DNA of 55,959 nt from an uncultured Lachnospiraceae bacterium (GCA_900539715.1 UQDA01000016.1:1-55959), one strand, 5' to 3'. Positions 25,663 to 35,059 are shown, counted from the stretch's first letter. The notes: generated from the sequence alone by a model not told the origin. Program-made: numbers and translations.

Positions 25663-25691
25663 TTGACATAAATAGTGCCATATGCTATCAT
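25663..25691 (+). promoter_or_regulatory. Promoter of the GntR/LacI-type regulator
   Basis: Perfect TTGACA (25663-25668) and TATCAT (25686-25691) with a 17-nt spacer. A second TATAAT follows at 25696-25701. Confidence 0.75.
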
Positions 25692-25780
25692 TTTCTATAA
25701 TAGTGTTATATTTTTTTCATTTTTACGGGCACAGGAAACAATTTTCCTGCAAATTACAGAAATTTAAAGGGGGATTTTTT

Positions 25781-26908
25781 ATGAGTGAAAACAACCTGCC
25801 TCTTTACCAGCAGATCAAAGAAGACATTTTAGAACAGATAGACCAAGGGAGTTTGCGACCGGGTGACAAAATCCCTACAGAATATGAATTGATGCAAAAA
25901 TATCAGGTCAGCAGAATCACTGTTTCCAAGGCGCTCAATGAATTAAAAGCCGACGGAATCATTACACGCTTTCCAAATAAGGGTAGCTTTGTCGCTCTGA
26001 CTTCCGCTTTTCCATTGCAGCCTGCTCCCCTTTCTTCCGCCACCCCCGGTTCCAGGGAAACTTCACGCCCTGAAATTGCGTGCATCCTTCCCACCATAGC
26101 AGACCAATTCGCCCTGTCTCTCGTAAATGGGATACTGTCTGTTTTTCCGGAAGAGAACTATATCTGCCATATTTTCCAGAGCAGGACTCCTGAAACGGAA
26201 AATTATCTGCTGCAGCTTTGTCTTGATACAAACATTTCCGGGCTCCTCCTTTTTCCCCGCGACCAGCCTTTTTTCAGCGACCAGCTCATGCTCATGCAGC
26301 TCAAAAAATACCCACTCGTACTGCTCGACCGTTATTTGCCCCGTCTCAATACCAGCTATGTGATCGGAGACAATAAGACCGGCGGCGCAATGTGCCTTAA
26401 ACATCTGCATGAACTCGGGCACCGCAGATTCTGCTTCGTTTCTTCCACCGGAAAAGACACTTTTTCCGTCAAGTACCGAATCGCCGGCGCTATGGAAGAG
26501 CTTGAATCCTGCGGGCTTTCCGAATCCGCCCTGCGCATTGTCGAATATCTTGATAAGAGGAAAAAATTCAGTCATTATCAGGAACTTTTCTCCCGCCTCA
26601 TTCTTCAGGAAAAGATTACTGCATTCATCACTGCTGAATCCTCTACTTGTGCCTATTTATACGACCTGCTCTCTTCTCTAAATATAAGGATTCCTGAAGA
26701 TGTGTCTCTTATCTCCTTTGATAAGCCGCTTGTAGCCAGCCAACGTCCAGACTTTTTTACACATATCGACCAATCCGAATATGTCATGGGACGCGAAGCC
26801 GGGCTTATCTTGAAGCAGCAGATCGAATCCAGCAATTTTCAGGTCTGCCAAAAAGTTATTTCTCCTCGTCTCGAAATCTGCCATTCGACCGGAAGACCAC
26901 TGATTTAA
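25781..26908 (+). CDS. Transcriptional regulator, GntR HTH plus LacI-type sensor (AraR-like)
   Basis: A 375-residue protein. Residues 1-75 are a GntR winged helix (L-P-L-Y-Q-Q-I-K-E-D-I, G-D-K-I-P-T-E-Y-E-L, V-S-R-I-T-V-S-K-A-L-N-E-L). Residues about 90-370 are a periplasmic-binding-protein-like ligand domain as in LacI and AraR (V-L-L-D-R-Y, G-H-R-R-F-C-F-V-S, A-F-I-T-A-E-S-S). It should sense a sugar and control the divergent import and breakdown operon. ATG 25781 follows AAAGGGGG by 7 nt; the longer frame back to 25682 overlaps the promoter. Ends at a bidirectional terminator. Confidence 0.92.
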   Translation: MSENNLPLYQQIKEDILEQIDQGSLRPGDKIPTEYELMQKYQVSRITVSKALNELKADGIITRFPNKGSFVALTSAFPLQPAPLSSATPGSRETSRPEIACILPTIADQFALSLVNGILSVFPEENYICHIFQSRTPETENYLLQLCLDTNISGLLLFPRDQPFFSDQLMLMQLKKYPLVLLDRYLPRLNTSYVIGDNKTGGAMCLKHLHELGHRRFCFVSSTGKDTFSVKYRIAGAMEELESCGLSESALRIVEYLDKRKKFSHYQELFSRLILQEKITAFITAESSTCAYLYDLLSSLNIRIPEDVSLISFDKPLVASQRPDFFTHIDQSEYVMGREAGLILKQQIESSNFQVCQKVISPRLEICHSTGRPLI

Positions 26909-26927
26909 CTTTTTATAATATTTTTAC

Positions 26928-26966
26928 AAAAAACCACCGGCAGATGCTCTCTGCCGATGGTTTTTT
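26928..26966. terminator. Bidirectional terminator between regulator and argS
   Basis: Arms AAACC-x-x-CGGCAGA and TCTGCCG-x-x-GGTTT around a TGCTC loop, flanked by A-run and T-run, so it works for the convergent genes on both strands. Confidence 0.9.
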
Positions 26967-26985
26967 AATCCTTCTATATTTATCC

Positions 26986-28755
26986 TTACATTCTATCCGG
27001 CGCTTCAAAGCCCAGCACATCAATACATGCCTCCAGCACACGCTTTGTCAAAAGCAGCAGCGCTATCCATCCCGCCTGCTTCTTCTTATCCTCTTCTGCA
27101 AGAATTCTCGTCTCATGATAAAACTTGTTGAACGCATTTGCCAGATCATAAATATACGCACATACCTTATGAGGCGCAGTCTCTTCGCACGCGCTGTCCA
27201 TCATTGCGTTAAAACCGCACAACTGACGCATCAGATCCTTCTCTGAAACGCCTGCCGGCTCACAGAACATCAAATCTTCAAGACTTCCTCCCTGTTCCTG
27301 ATATTTTGCCAGAATAGATTTGATACGCACAATCGTATACAGGATATACGGACCGGTATCTCCTTCAAAGGAGGTAAAGCGATCGATATCAAAAATATAG
27401 TCCTTCGCTGCCTGATTGGAAAGATCGCCGTACTTGATTGCAGAAAGTCCGATTACCTGAGCAATCCGTCTTGCTTCTTCCTCTGAAAGTTCCTGTCTGC
27501 TCTCGCGCACCTTACGGTACATTTCCTCATTGATGTCGCGTATCAGGTATTCCAGACGCATCACGCCGCCTTCTCTTGTCTTGAACGGCTTTCCGTCCTT
27601 TCCGTTCATCGTGCCGAAGCCGATATGCTTTAATTCCGTCTCCGGCTTTACAAGCCCGGCTTTCTTTGCCACGCGGAATACCTGCACAAAATGCATCTCC
27701 TGACGCTTGTCCGTAAGATATATCAGGCTGTCCGCATGAAGATTCTCCATACGGTCTTCTATCGTTGCAAGGTCAGTGGTCGCATACAGCGCCGCCCCGT
27801 CCGATTTCAAGATAATGCAGGGAGGGATTTCCTTCGTATCCGTCTCTTCCTTTACGTCTACCACAAGAGCCCCTTGACTTTCATGGGCAAGACCGGACTC
27901 CTTCAGCTTCTGAACCAGTCCCGGAATAAACGGGTCTGCATCGGATTCTCCCTTCCACAGGTCAAATTCCACATTCAGATTACTGTAATTTTTCTTCAAG
28001 TCTGTAACTGAAACCGCAATAATGTGATTCCACAGCGCCCGATATCCCCTGTCGCCGCTCTGTAAACGAAGGGTCGCTTCCAGAGCCGCTTCCTTATAAG
28101 CCGCGTCCTCCTTCGACTTCCCGCTGGCAGTCGGGTAAATCTCTTCCAGTTCCGCCACTGTAAAGGGAGCTTCCTCCGGATATTCTCCGGTAAAGTTCTC
28201 ATCGAAATAGGGAAGCTCAGGTTTGCGCTCCTTTAACTCCGTGATGATGAGTCCCATCTGCAGGCCCCAATCGCCCAGATGCACATCACCTATCACATGA
28301 TGCCCCTTATAACGGCAGATACGCTTAATGCTCTCTCCGATGACTGCAGAGCGCAGATGCCCTACGTGCAGGGGCTTCGCCACATTCGGTCCGCCATAAT
28401 CCAGCACAATAGTCTTTACCTTCTCCGGCGCTTCCAGACCGAATCTCTCGGCCTTATCCATCTCCTCCACATAACTGCGGACAAAGCTGTCTTTTAATTT
28501 CAGATTCAAAAATCCCGGTGCAACTGCAGCCACCTCGGCAAATACCTCACTGTCTGCCAGCTTCTCCGCCACATCGTTCGCAATCATCAGCGGAGCCTTA
28601 TGATATTTCTTTGCGCCCGCCATCGCGCCGTTACACTGATATTCACACAGGTCCGGGCGGTTTGACACCGTTACCCGTCCCAGTTCCTCTTCATAGCCCG
28701 CTTCTGCGAAGCCTTTTCCCATCTCCTCGGAGATCAGTTCCAAAAATTTCTTCAT
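26986..28755 (-). CDS. argS: Arginyl-tRNA synthetase
   Basis: A 589-residue class I synthetase. The HIGH-type motif lies in YGGPNVAKPLHVGHLRSAV, the KMSKS-equivalent in G-K-P-F-K-T-R-E-G-G-V-M, and the C-terminal DALR-type anticodon domain in A-P-H-K-V-C-A-Y-I-Y-D-L-A-N-A-F-N-K-F-Y. It charges tRNA-Arg. ATG 28755 follows GGAGG by 6 nt; the frame extends to 28776 without a site. It lies 32 nt after comEC on the same strand. No T-box leader was found. Confidence 0.97.
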   Translation of the reverse strand: MKKFLELISEEMGKGFAEAGYEEELGRVTVSNRPDLCEYQCNGAMAGAKKYHKAPLMIANDVAEKLADSEVFAEVAAVAPGFLNLKLKDSFVRSYVEEMDKAERFGLEAPEKVKTIVLDYGGPNVAKPLHVGHLRSAVIGESIKRICRYKGHHVIGDVHLGDWGLQMGLIITELKERKPELPYFDENFTGEYPEEAPFTVAELEEIYPTASGKSKEDAAYKEAALEATLRLQSGDRGYRALWNHIIAVSVTDLKKNYSNLNVEFDLWKGESDADPFIPGLVQKLKESGLAHESQGALVVDVKEETDTKEIPPCIILKSDGAALYATTDLATIEDRMENLHADSLIYLTDKRQEMHFVQVFRVAKKAGLVKPETELKHIGFGTMNGKDGKPFKTREGGVMRLEYLIRDINEEMYRKVRESRQELSEEEARRIAQVIGLSAIKYGDLSNQAAKDYIFDIDRFTSFEGDTGPYILYTIVRIKSILAKYQEQGGSLEDLMFCEPAGVSEKDLMRQLCGFNAMMDSACEETAPHKVCAYIYDLANAFNKFYHETRILAEEDKKKQAGWIALLLLTKRVLEACIDVLGFEAPDRM

Positions 28756-28787
28756 TTCGTACCTCCAGCCGTCCAAATGTATTCAAA

Positions 28788-31154
28788 TTATACCGCATCT
28801 TTTCTGCTAAGGCAAGGGGATGCAAAGCCCTTTATGCCAAACCTCCCTCCATCTCTGCTGACCTCTATGGTTAATGCTCCCTCCTGCGCCGTTACATACC
28901 ATGCGATTTCCCTTTCCTGCACACGGGAGATCATTTCCCCAGCCGGATGTCCATAGGAATTGTCTTTTCCGCAGGATATCAGGACTGCCTTTGGTCTTAC
29001 CGCATCCAGAAAACTCTCCTGCGTCGCGTTTTTACTCCCGTGATGCCCGGCGTCCAAAAGTGTGCTTCTCAGCGCGCTCCCGTAACGCCTTACCATCCAT
29101 TCCTCGCCATCCTGTTCCAGATCTCCTGTAAACATCATGGAAAATCCCCTGTATTCCATTCTTAGCGCCATCGAAAGTGCATTCCTATCCTCTTCTTTTT
29201 TCCCTATCGGCGGATGAAAACATGTCCATACTATCTCTCCCGATTCCATCCTGTTTCCCGCAGCCACATATTCCACCGGAACACCATATTTTTTGGCAAG
29301 CAAAAGCAATGTCTCCAGCGCCTTATCTTTCAGCTGCGTATCCGGTAAAAACATCCGTTTTACCGGTACATTCCCCATTTCCGCCCACTCTAATACCGCC
29401 TGTATCCCGTTAATATGGTCTGCATCCCAGTGGCTTACAAAAATTCCATCCACTCTTCGGACTCCCCTGTATTTCAGATAAGGGACAATCTGATATTTCC
29501 CGGTATCATTCTTGGACGTACTGCCGGCATCCAGTAAATATACCTCCCCGGAAGGCGCCTCCACACAGACGGATGCCCCCTGGCCCACGTCCAGCATCGT
29601 AATACGCATCCCTTCCGGAAGCCGTATCAAAAATATGCCCGTCAAAAAAACGGCACACAAAAGTCTCCATACGGGTTTCAGCTTTTTCCCCTTCCATAGT
29701 AAAACAGCTGCCCCTGCAACATACACGATCAGAGCTGCGGGCTGCGGCGCTCCGGTATGCAGCGTTGAAAACGGCAGTTTAAGCGCTGCGCTGCATATCC
29801 CTTCATAGCATCCCAAAATTCCTTTTACTGTCATGCCGATTACTGTCTCCGCAGCCGAAAGCAGTGTCAAAAGCAACCGTACCGCCACTCCGTTCCCCAA
29901 AAACTGCGCCACCCTCCCCAGCACTCCTGCCGCAAGAAGCCCGAACAGGCACGGAAGCAAAATCCCCATCAACGGAATGACTGCCAGATTTACCAAAACC
30001 GACCACGGACTCCACTCGTAATAATGTGCCAAAAGAAAGGGCAGCATAAAAAATGTTATCCCAAAGCTCGTAGCCGCATTTTTCCAAAGCGCTGCCCCAA
30101 AACCGCACAGCCTTCCTTTGAAATCCTTTTTTCCCCTCCTCTGTCTCTTCCCCCTGTCGTCCCAAAAGACAGGCGCAGCAGCCGCAACGCCCGCCACTGC
30201 AGCAAAGGAAAGCTGAAAACCTGCATCCATGATATTCTGTGGATTTCCCAGCAGAATGAATGTTCCCGCTATCGCCAATGACGTCGCCATATCTGTTGTC
30301 CTGCCCGCAGACCGTGCCGCCGCGAGCAAACAAAACATCACAAGCGCACGGCTGGTCGATACACTCATACCGGTCATTTTTGCATAAACATACAAAAAGA
30401 GGGCAGAAACCGCCGCAGCGCTCCATAGGGCGGCATCTTCCCGCCGAATACTGCGTTTCCTCAGCTTCCCGTTTTGTTTCCGATGGTATAGCCATATCTT
30501 TCTGCACCGTCTCAATATCCGATACAAAATCCCGAAAATCCCCATCCCTATCAAAGACAGATGCAGTCCCGAAATACTCAGCAGATGGCTGATGCCCGCC
30601 CCCGCATACAGTGACTTTACTTCTTCGTCCATTTCCCTTTTAATGCCCAACACCATTGCGGACGCCGTCGCCCCGTCTTTCCTGTCGAGAATATGCAAAA
30701 AATAAGCGTCCGCCCAGCGTCGAAACTGCGCTGCCGCTTCCTGAATTCTACTGTAAGACCGGCTTTCCTTCACAACCGTTACCTTCTGCATCGAAAACAG
30801 AAAGCCTTTTCTGCCATAATATGCCGCTGCATCAAACTCGCCTGGATTTGACGCCTTACGAAATGGCTTCAATACGCCTTCCACACATACCCGGCTGCCC
30901 GCCTTCGGCAACGTCTTTTCATTTTTTCCCGGATAACAAATGACTGTTTTTGAATCTTCTGAAAATTGTTCGATTTGAGATAAGTAAAAACAGGCCCCCT
31001 CCATCGAACCGTCAGGCGGTCCGTATGGCATGGAGACCGTTCCTGCCAGACGCAGCCATTCTCCTTCCCGATTTCCGTAATCCGGAAGGGGTCTTCCCGC
31101 CAGCCCTGCCATCGCCGTATGAACTGTCAGGAAGACCAGGAGCGCCGCACACAA
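28788..31154 (-). CDS. comEC: ComEC/Rec2 DNA-uptake channel protein
   Basis: About 788 residues. An N-terminal DUF4131-like beta domain (about 25-110) is followed by the polytopic Competence domain (about 165-500, with H-L-L-S-I-S-G-L-H). The C-terminal metallo-beta-lactamase-like domain carries S-H-W-D-A-D-H-I-N-G and D-A-G-H-H-G-S. It forms the membrane channel for single-stranded DNA in natural transformation. The start is uncertain: the first usual codon is TTG at 31152-31154 with no ribosome site. The open frame continues upstream into the end of gerM, where a GGAGG precedes a non-standard ATA about 24 nt before the TTG. Overlap or coupling with gerM is likely. Confidence 0.92.
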   Translation of the reverse strand: MCAALLVFLTVHTAMAGLAGRPLPDYGNREGEWLRLAGTVSMPYGPPDGSMEGACFYLSQIEQFSEDSKTVICYPGKNEKTLPKAGSRVCVEGVLKPFRKASNPGEFDAAAYYGRKGFLFSMQKVTVVKESRSYSRIQEAAAQFRRWADAYFLHILDRKDGATASAMVLGIKREMDEEVKSLYAGAGISHLLSISGLHLSLIGMGIFGILYRILRRCRKIWLYHRKQNGKLRKRSIRREDAALWSAAAVSALFLYVYAKMTGMSVSTSRALVMFCLLAAARSAGRTTDMATSLAIAGTFILLGNPQNIMDAGFQLSFAAVAGVAAAAPVFWDDRGKRQRRGKKDFKGRLCGFGAALWKNAATSFGITFFMLPFLLAHYYEWSPWSVLVNLAVIPLMGILLPCLFGLLAAGVLGRVAQFLGNGVAVRLLLTLLSAAETVIGMTVKGILGCYEGICSAALKLPFSTLHTGAPQPAALIVYVAGAAVLLWKGKKLKPVWRLLCAVFLTGIFLIRLPEGMRITMLDVGQGASVCVEAPSGEVYLLDAGSTSKNDTGKYQIVPYLKYRGVRRVDGIFVSHWDADHINGIQAVLEWAEMGNVPVKRMFLPDTQLKDKALETLLLLAKKYGVPVEYVAAGNRMESGEIVWTCFHPPIGKKEEDRNALSMALRMEYRGFSMMFTGDLEQDGEEWMVRRYGSALRSTLLDAGHHGSKNATQESFLDAVRPKAVLISCGKDNSYGHPAGEMISRVQEREIAWYVTAQEGALTIEVSRDGGRFGIKGFASPCLSRKDAV

Positions 31155-31174
31155 TGGTCTTCTGAATGAAACCT

Positions 31175-32140
31175 TTATTTTTCCTCCGTTCCGTACACCA
31201 GATCCAGATTCCGGTCAAATGCCGTAGAAAGCTGAACCTTCTCACGAAATACCACGTCTGTCCTGCCTCCCACCGCTATCTGCACGCGGTTTATGTTCGG
31301 CAGCTCTGCCAAAGAATTGACAATTGCATAAATTTCTGTCTCAGCCGTCACATTTCCTATCTGAGTCAGCGCATTCTCATCAAGGTTGACATAACACACT
31401 CCGTCCTTGACAGTCACGCCAAGCACCTTCGCAGCAGAACTGATAACCGGATATGCTTCCCCATCCTCTTCGGAAGGACCCGCTATAAGCTGCTCCAGCA
31501 CCAGTTTTTCCATGGAGATATTGCTGCTGTAAACGATGGGCTGAGAAGTCACCTCCACGAGCCGTTCTCCCGTCTCATCTGCAAAATAGAGCTTCAGCCG
31601 CGTCTTTTCATAAGCGTTTATCTCCCTGCCCGCATTGTCAATGAACATCTCCGGCGTCATGGGGCCCACGACACCGCCCAGGCTGTCCGTCAGAGTCTCT
31701 CCGCCTACCGTGAACAAAACGTTGTCTATCCCGTTAATCTGGGTCAGTGTCCGCACGATTGCCGCACGGGTGAGCACCTCCGTTGATGCCGGAAGTTTTT
31801 TGTATTCCGTACTCAGATCCAGCACAAGCTGGGCATCCTTTATCTCCCAGCTTTTAACCGAAAAGCCTTTTACCGTCGTCCGCAGAGAAAGTTCCACCGG
31901 ATTTTCCCCAAGGTTCTCCAGTGTATTTTCAGTCTGTTCCTCCAGCGTATCCCCTTCCAGCGGCTTTTCCACCGCCGTTATCCTCGTTTCCTCTTTGTTG
32001 ATATAATAAACAGAAACCGTCTCCCCTGTTTCCTCCGGCTCCTGTCCGCAGCCCGTCAGGATGGACAGGCACAGTGCTGCACAAAAGACTGCCGCACGGC
32101 AGGCACGCAGACAACAGCGTCCTATTCTTTTACGCTTCAT
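31175..32140 (-). CDS. gerM: GerM-type lipoprotein (two GerMN domains)
   Basis: A 321-residue lipoprotein with a basic, cysteine-rich start and the lipobox L-T-G-C (about residue 31). Two GerMN repeats follow (about 60-180 and 190-310), each with an L-V-L-E-Q-L-type helix and a D-N-V or R-V-Q-I-A-V-G-G strand. GerM in Bacillus is needed for spore formation and germination and acts at the septum and spore envelope. The AGGAGGAGAGG site precedes the ATG. It starts 11 nt after the histidine kinase stop, giving the order response regulator, kinase, gerM, comEC. Confidence 0.9.
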   Translation of the reverse strand: MKRKRIGRCCLRACRAAVFCAALCLSILTGCGQEPEETGETVSVYYINKEETRITAVEKPLEGDTLEEQTENTLENLGENPVELSLRTTVKGFSVKSWEIKDAQLVLDLSTEYKKLPASTEVLTRAAIVRTLTQINGIDNVLFTVGGETLTDSLGGVVGPMTPEMFIDNAGREINAYEKTRLKLYFADETGERLVEVTSQPIVYSSNISMEKLVLEQLIAGPSEEDGEAYPVISSAAKVLGVTVKDGVCYVNLDENALTQIGNVTAETEIYAIVNSLAELPNINRVQIAVGGRTDVVFREKVQLSTAFDRNLDLVYGTEEK

Positions 32141-32151
32141 GTCCTCTCCTC

Positions 32152-33615
32152 CTATTTGATGTAGGTCAATGGTATCTTTACGGTAAAGCAGGTTCCCTGT
32201 CCTTCCACGCTGCTGACCTTGATAGAGCCCCGATGCAGCAGCACCGCATTCCTCGTTATCGCAAGTCCAAGACCTGTCCCTCCTATTTCTCTCGAACGGG
32301 ACTTGTCCACCCGGAAAAATCTTTCATAGATATGTTCATAATCCTCCTCAGGGATACCAATACCGGAATCCGAAATCTCCACGGTAAAAAATTGATGATC
32401 TGCGTCCAAAAGTACCTTGACCCAGCCGTGCTCCCTATTGTATTTTATCGCGTTCTCCACCAGATTCGTAAATATCTGCGACATCTTTACTTCATCCACC
32501 TCGGCTGTCACCGGACGGATGCTTTCCAGCACGATCTCGATGTCCCTCTTGCGCGCGATCGGACGGAGCCGCTTTAACATCGTCTCCAGAAGACTGTTGA
32601 TATCCACCGTGGAAATGTTCATAACGCCCTCGGTCTTATCCATTTTAACAAGTGAAAGAAGGTCGTTTATTATCTTATTCTCCCGTTCGATCTCCTCCGT
32701 GATATCCGCCATGAATTCGCGATACAGCTCCACCGGCGCATCCGGCTGCTGGTTTAAGGAATCCGCAAGCACTTTCACGGATGTCATGGGAGTCTTTAAT
32801 TCATGGGAGACATTGGATACAAACTCCTGACGGGAATCGTTGATCACCTTCATACGCCCCAAAAGCTGGTTGAACGCATCCACAATATGCTCTGTTTCCA
32901 GATAATCAGGCACTGAAACAGGCTCGTCCGTAAATCCGTCCTTAACCTCGCTTATCGCCTGCGTCACCCTTTTGAACGGCTTTAATAAAATATGAGAGAA
33001 GAAAAATACAATTCCCACGATGACAATTGCCATCACGATTTCCAAAATAAGCGCCTTGCGGCTTAAAATATCCATCGTCGATAAGATGCTGTCGGTAGAG
33101 GCGCTCGCCAATATCACACCGCGCACTCTTGAAATCTCATTGCCGTCGCCGTCTGTCTTTTCCACGATAGGAACCGTTGTCTCTATATACCCGTTCTTTT
33201 TATCATAGCGAACTGCGCTCTCCCCGTTGAAGCATTTTATCACTTCTTCGGATATTATCGTCTTTCCTTCGCTTATGCCGTAGGTATCTTTGACAATGCG
33301 GAAATTCCCGTTGATGATGAGCACCCGTCCGTCATACAGATTAGACATCTGCTCCAACTCCGCGTTCACGATCTCTGACGTATTATCCTGAAGATAATTA
33401 TAGTTAAGCAGATGATCTGCTATTATCCTGTACTGGGAAGTAACGTCGGATGCCCGAAGTCCTACCGCACGCTCTTCATAGTTTTCCAGGATACCCACCC
33501 GCATAATATTGCTCGGTACAATACCGATTATCAGCATCAGCACAAAAATATATGCCTTCATGCTGCGCAGTATCGGAATCTTATAAAGAATTTTTTTGAA
33601 AAAACCGTCACGCAT
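32152..33615 (-). CDS. Sensor histidine kinase, VicK/WalK-like
   Basis: A 487-residue membrane kinase: TM1 about 20-40, an extracellular sensor domain (about 45-185), TM2 about 188-210, HAMP (about 210-265), then the H-box VSNVSHELKTPMTS. The N-box is N-L-V-E-N-A-I-K-Y-N, and the G-boxes are D-S-G-I-G-I-P and G-G-T-G-L-G-L-A-I. WalK relatives monitor cell-wall status and control autolysins, but the PAS domain usual in WalK is not evident between HAMP and H-box. It overlaps the regulator gene by 8 nt (ATGCGTGA), which supports strict co-expression as a pair. Confidence 0.9.
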   Translation of the reverse strand: MRDGFFKKILYKIPILRSMKAYIFVLMLIIGIVPSNIMRVGILENYEERAVGLRASDVTSQYRIIADHLLNYNYLQDNTSEIVNAELEQMSNLYDGRVLIINGNFRIVKDTYGISEGKTIISEEVIKCFNGESAVRYDKKNGYIETTVPIVEKTDGDGNEISRVRGVILASASTDSILSTMDILSRKALILEIVMAIVIVGIVFFFSHILLKPFKRVTQAISEVKDGFTDEPVSVPDYLETEHIVDAFNQLLGRMKVINDSRQEFVSNVSHELKTPMTSVKVLADSLNQQPDAPVELYREFMADITEEIERENKIINDLLSLVKMDKTEGVMNISTVDINSLLETMLKRLRPIARKRDIEIVLESIRPVTAEVDEVKMSQIFTNLVENAIKYNREHGWVKVLLDADHQFFTVEISDSGIGIPEEDYEHIYERFFRVDKSRSREIGGTGLGLAITRNAVLLHRGSIKVSSVEGQGTCFTVKIPLTYIK

Positions 33616-34297
33616 GGAAAAAATACCCCACGCCCCATTTTGTATGGACGTATCTGGGCTCGCTGGGATTAGTCTCTATTTTTTCGCGCAGCCGGCGGAT
33701 ATGAACATCCACCGTTCTCGCATCTCCCGGGTAATCCTCTCCCCAGATAATATTCAAAAGCTTTTCACGACTATAGACTTTATTGGGATTCCGAACGAGC
33801 AGCTCCAGAACGTCAAACTCCTTTGCCGTCAGATTCACCTCGCGTCCCGCGATGCTGACGCGGCGGCTGTCACAGTCCATCCGCATATCCCCGCTTTCCA
33901 GCACATTTTCCTGTGCCTTCGGCGTTTCTCTCGCTGTTGTCCGGCGCATGATAGCCTTTATCCTCGCCTTTACCTCCAGAATATTAAACGGCTTTGTGAT
34001 ATAATCATCCGCGCCGTACTCCAGGCCCATTATCTTGTCCATATCATCGCTCTTGGCTGTGAGCATGACGATCGGAACATTGGAAAATTCGCGTATCTGC
34101 TGACAGACCTCTGTCCCGCTCAGCTTAGGCAGCATAATATCCAGCAAAATAATATCAAACTGCTGTTCCTTTGCATAATTGAGCGCTTCTTCCCCGTCAT
34201 AGGCACAGGTCACTTCCATACCGTCCTGTTCCAGACTGAATCTGATTCCTTTCACTATCAGCTTCTCGTCATCCACAACCAAAACTTTTCTTCCCAT
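33608..34297 (-). CDS. Response regulator, OmpR/PhoB family (VicR/WalR-like)
   Basis: A 229-residue regulator: a receiver domain with D-D-E near the start, the phospho-accepting aspartate in D-I-I-L-L-D-I-M-L-P, and the conserved lysine in Y-I-T-K-P-F. The C-terminal winged helix ends in D-V-H-I-R-R-L-R-E-K-I and V-R-G-type W-G-V-G-Y. ATG 34297 follows GGGAG by 5 nt; the longer frame to 34324 runs back almost to the comEA stop. Partner of the kinase encoded immediately downstream. Confidence 0.93.
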   Translation of the reverse strand: MGRKVLVVDDEKLIVKGIRFSLEQDGMEVTCAYDGEEALNYAKEQQFDIILLDIMLPKLSGTEVCQQIREFSNVPIVMLTAKSDDMDKIMGLEYGADDYITKPFNILEVKARIKAIMRRTTARETPKAQENVLESGDMRMDCDSRRVSIAGREVNLTAKEFDVLELLVRNPNKVYSREKLLNIIWGEDYPGDARTVDVHIRRLREKIETNPSEPRYVHTKWGVGYFFHA

Positions 34298-34327
34298 TTC
34301 TTCTCCCATTCCGCCTTCCGGCATCCC

Positions 34328-35059
34328 TTATACTGTTATCTTATCTTTTATCTTTTCAAAAGCGCCTTTCTTGATGCCGCTTATCTTCATGATGTCCTCT
34401 ATCCTCTGAAAACCGCCGTTTTTGCTGCGCCATTCCAGGATATCGTCCGCGCGGCTCTCCCCGATGCCCGGCAATGTCATCAGCGCCGTCTTATCAGCGG
34501 TATTCAGGTCAACAAGCCCCGCGCCCGTTCCCGACACTGCCGCAGAAGCGCCGTCAATCCGTCCTGTCTGCCGGATTCCCGATGTTTTCTCCGCTTCAAG
34601 GCTTTCCTGTTTTGTCATGATATATATCTGACAGCCATCTGTCACCGGCTCCGCCAGATTACAGCTGTCCTGAGCCGCCTCCGGCAAAAAACCGCCTCCG
34701 GCATTTACCGCATCCATCACCCGGCTGCCCTGCTCCAGCTCATATACGCCCGGAGCCTTTACCGCGCCGCAGATGTGGACAATGACCGGCTGCACTTTAT
34801 CTTCCGATGACTCCTCTGCCGTCAATGACCCCTCTGCTCCCGGCAGCTTCTCTCCCCCGGTATCCTCTGGTACAAAAGCTTCCGTACCTTCAAAACCTCC
34901 TGCGTCCCCGGACGCTTCTGTGCTCTCCATACTGCCTGCTGCCGACGTAAACAGGGTTTCCCCGTCCTTTCCGCAGCCCTGCAAAAAAACAGTAACAAAC
35001 AAAAGCACCAAAAACAGGGCTGTTCCGGGCGCTTTTCTTATTGAATGAAATATCGGCAT
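34328..35059 (-). CDS. comEA: ComEA-type DNA-binding lipoprotein (SLBB plus helix-hairpin-helix)
   Basis: A 243-residue exported protein. The signal peptide ends in F-L-Q-G-C, a lipobox-like site (about residue 29), then an acidic, low-complexity linker (about 30-90). An SLBB-like domain follows (V-I-V-H-I-C-G-A-V-K-A-P-G-V-Y-E-L), then a C-terminal ComEA helix-hairpin-helix pair (about 180-243, L-N-T-A-D-K, L-P-G-I-G-E-S-R-A). ComEA binds incoming double-stranded DNA outside the membrane and passes it to ComEC, encoded three genes downstream of the two-component pair. B. subtilis ComEA is held by a transmembrane helix; a lipid anchor would be a variation. AAGGAG precedes the ATG. Confidence 0.88.
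   Translation of the reverse strand: MPIFHSIRKAPGTALFLVLLFVTVFLQGCGKDGETLFTSAAGSMESTEASGDAGGFEGTEAFVPEDTGGEKLPGAEGSLTAEESSEDKVQPVIVHICGAVKAPGVYELEQGSRVMDAVNAGGGFLPEAAQDSCNLAEPVTDGCQIYIMTKQESLEAEKTSGIRQTGRIDGASAAVSGTGAGLVDLNTADKTALMTLPGIGESRADDILEWRSKNGGFQRIEDIMKISGIKKGAFEKIKDKITV

Noticed and set aside
33596..34810. 404-codon open frame on the plus strand
   Set aside because: Antisense to the response regulator and comEA; composition is histidine/cysteine-rich and no known motif appears.
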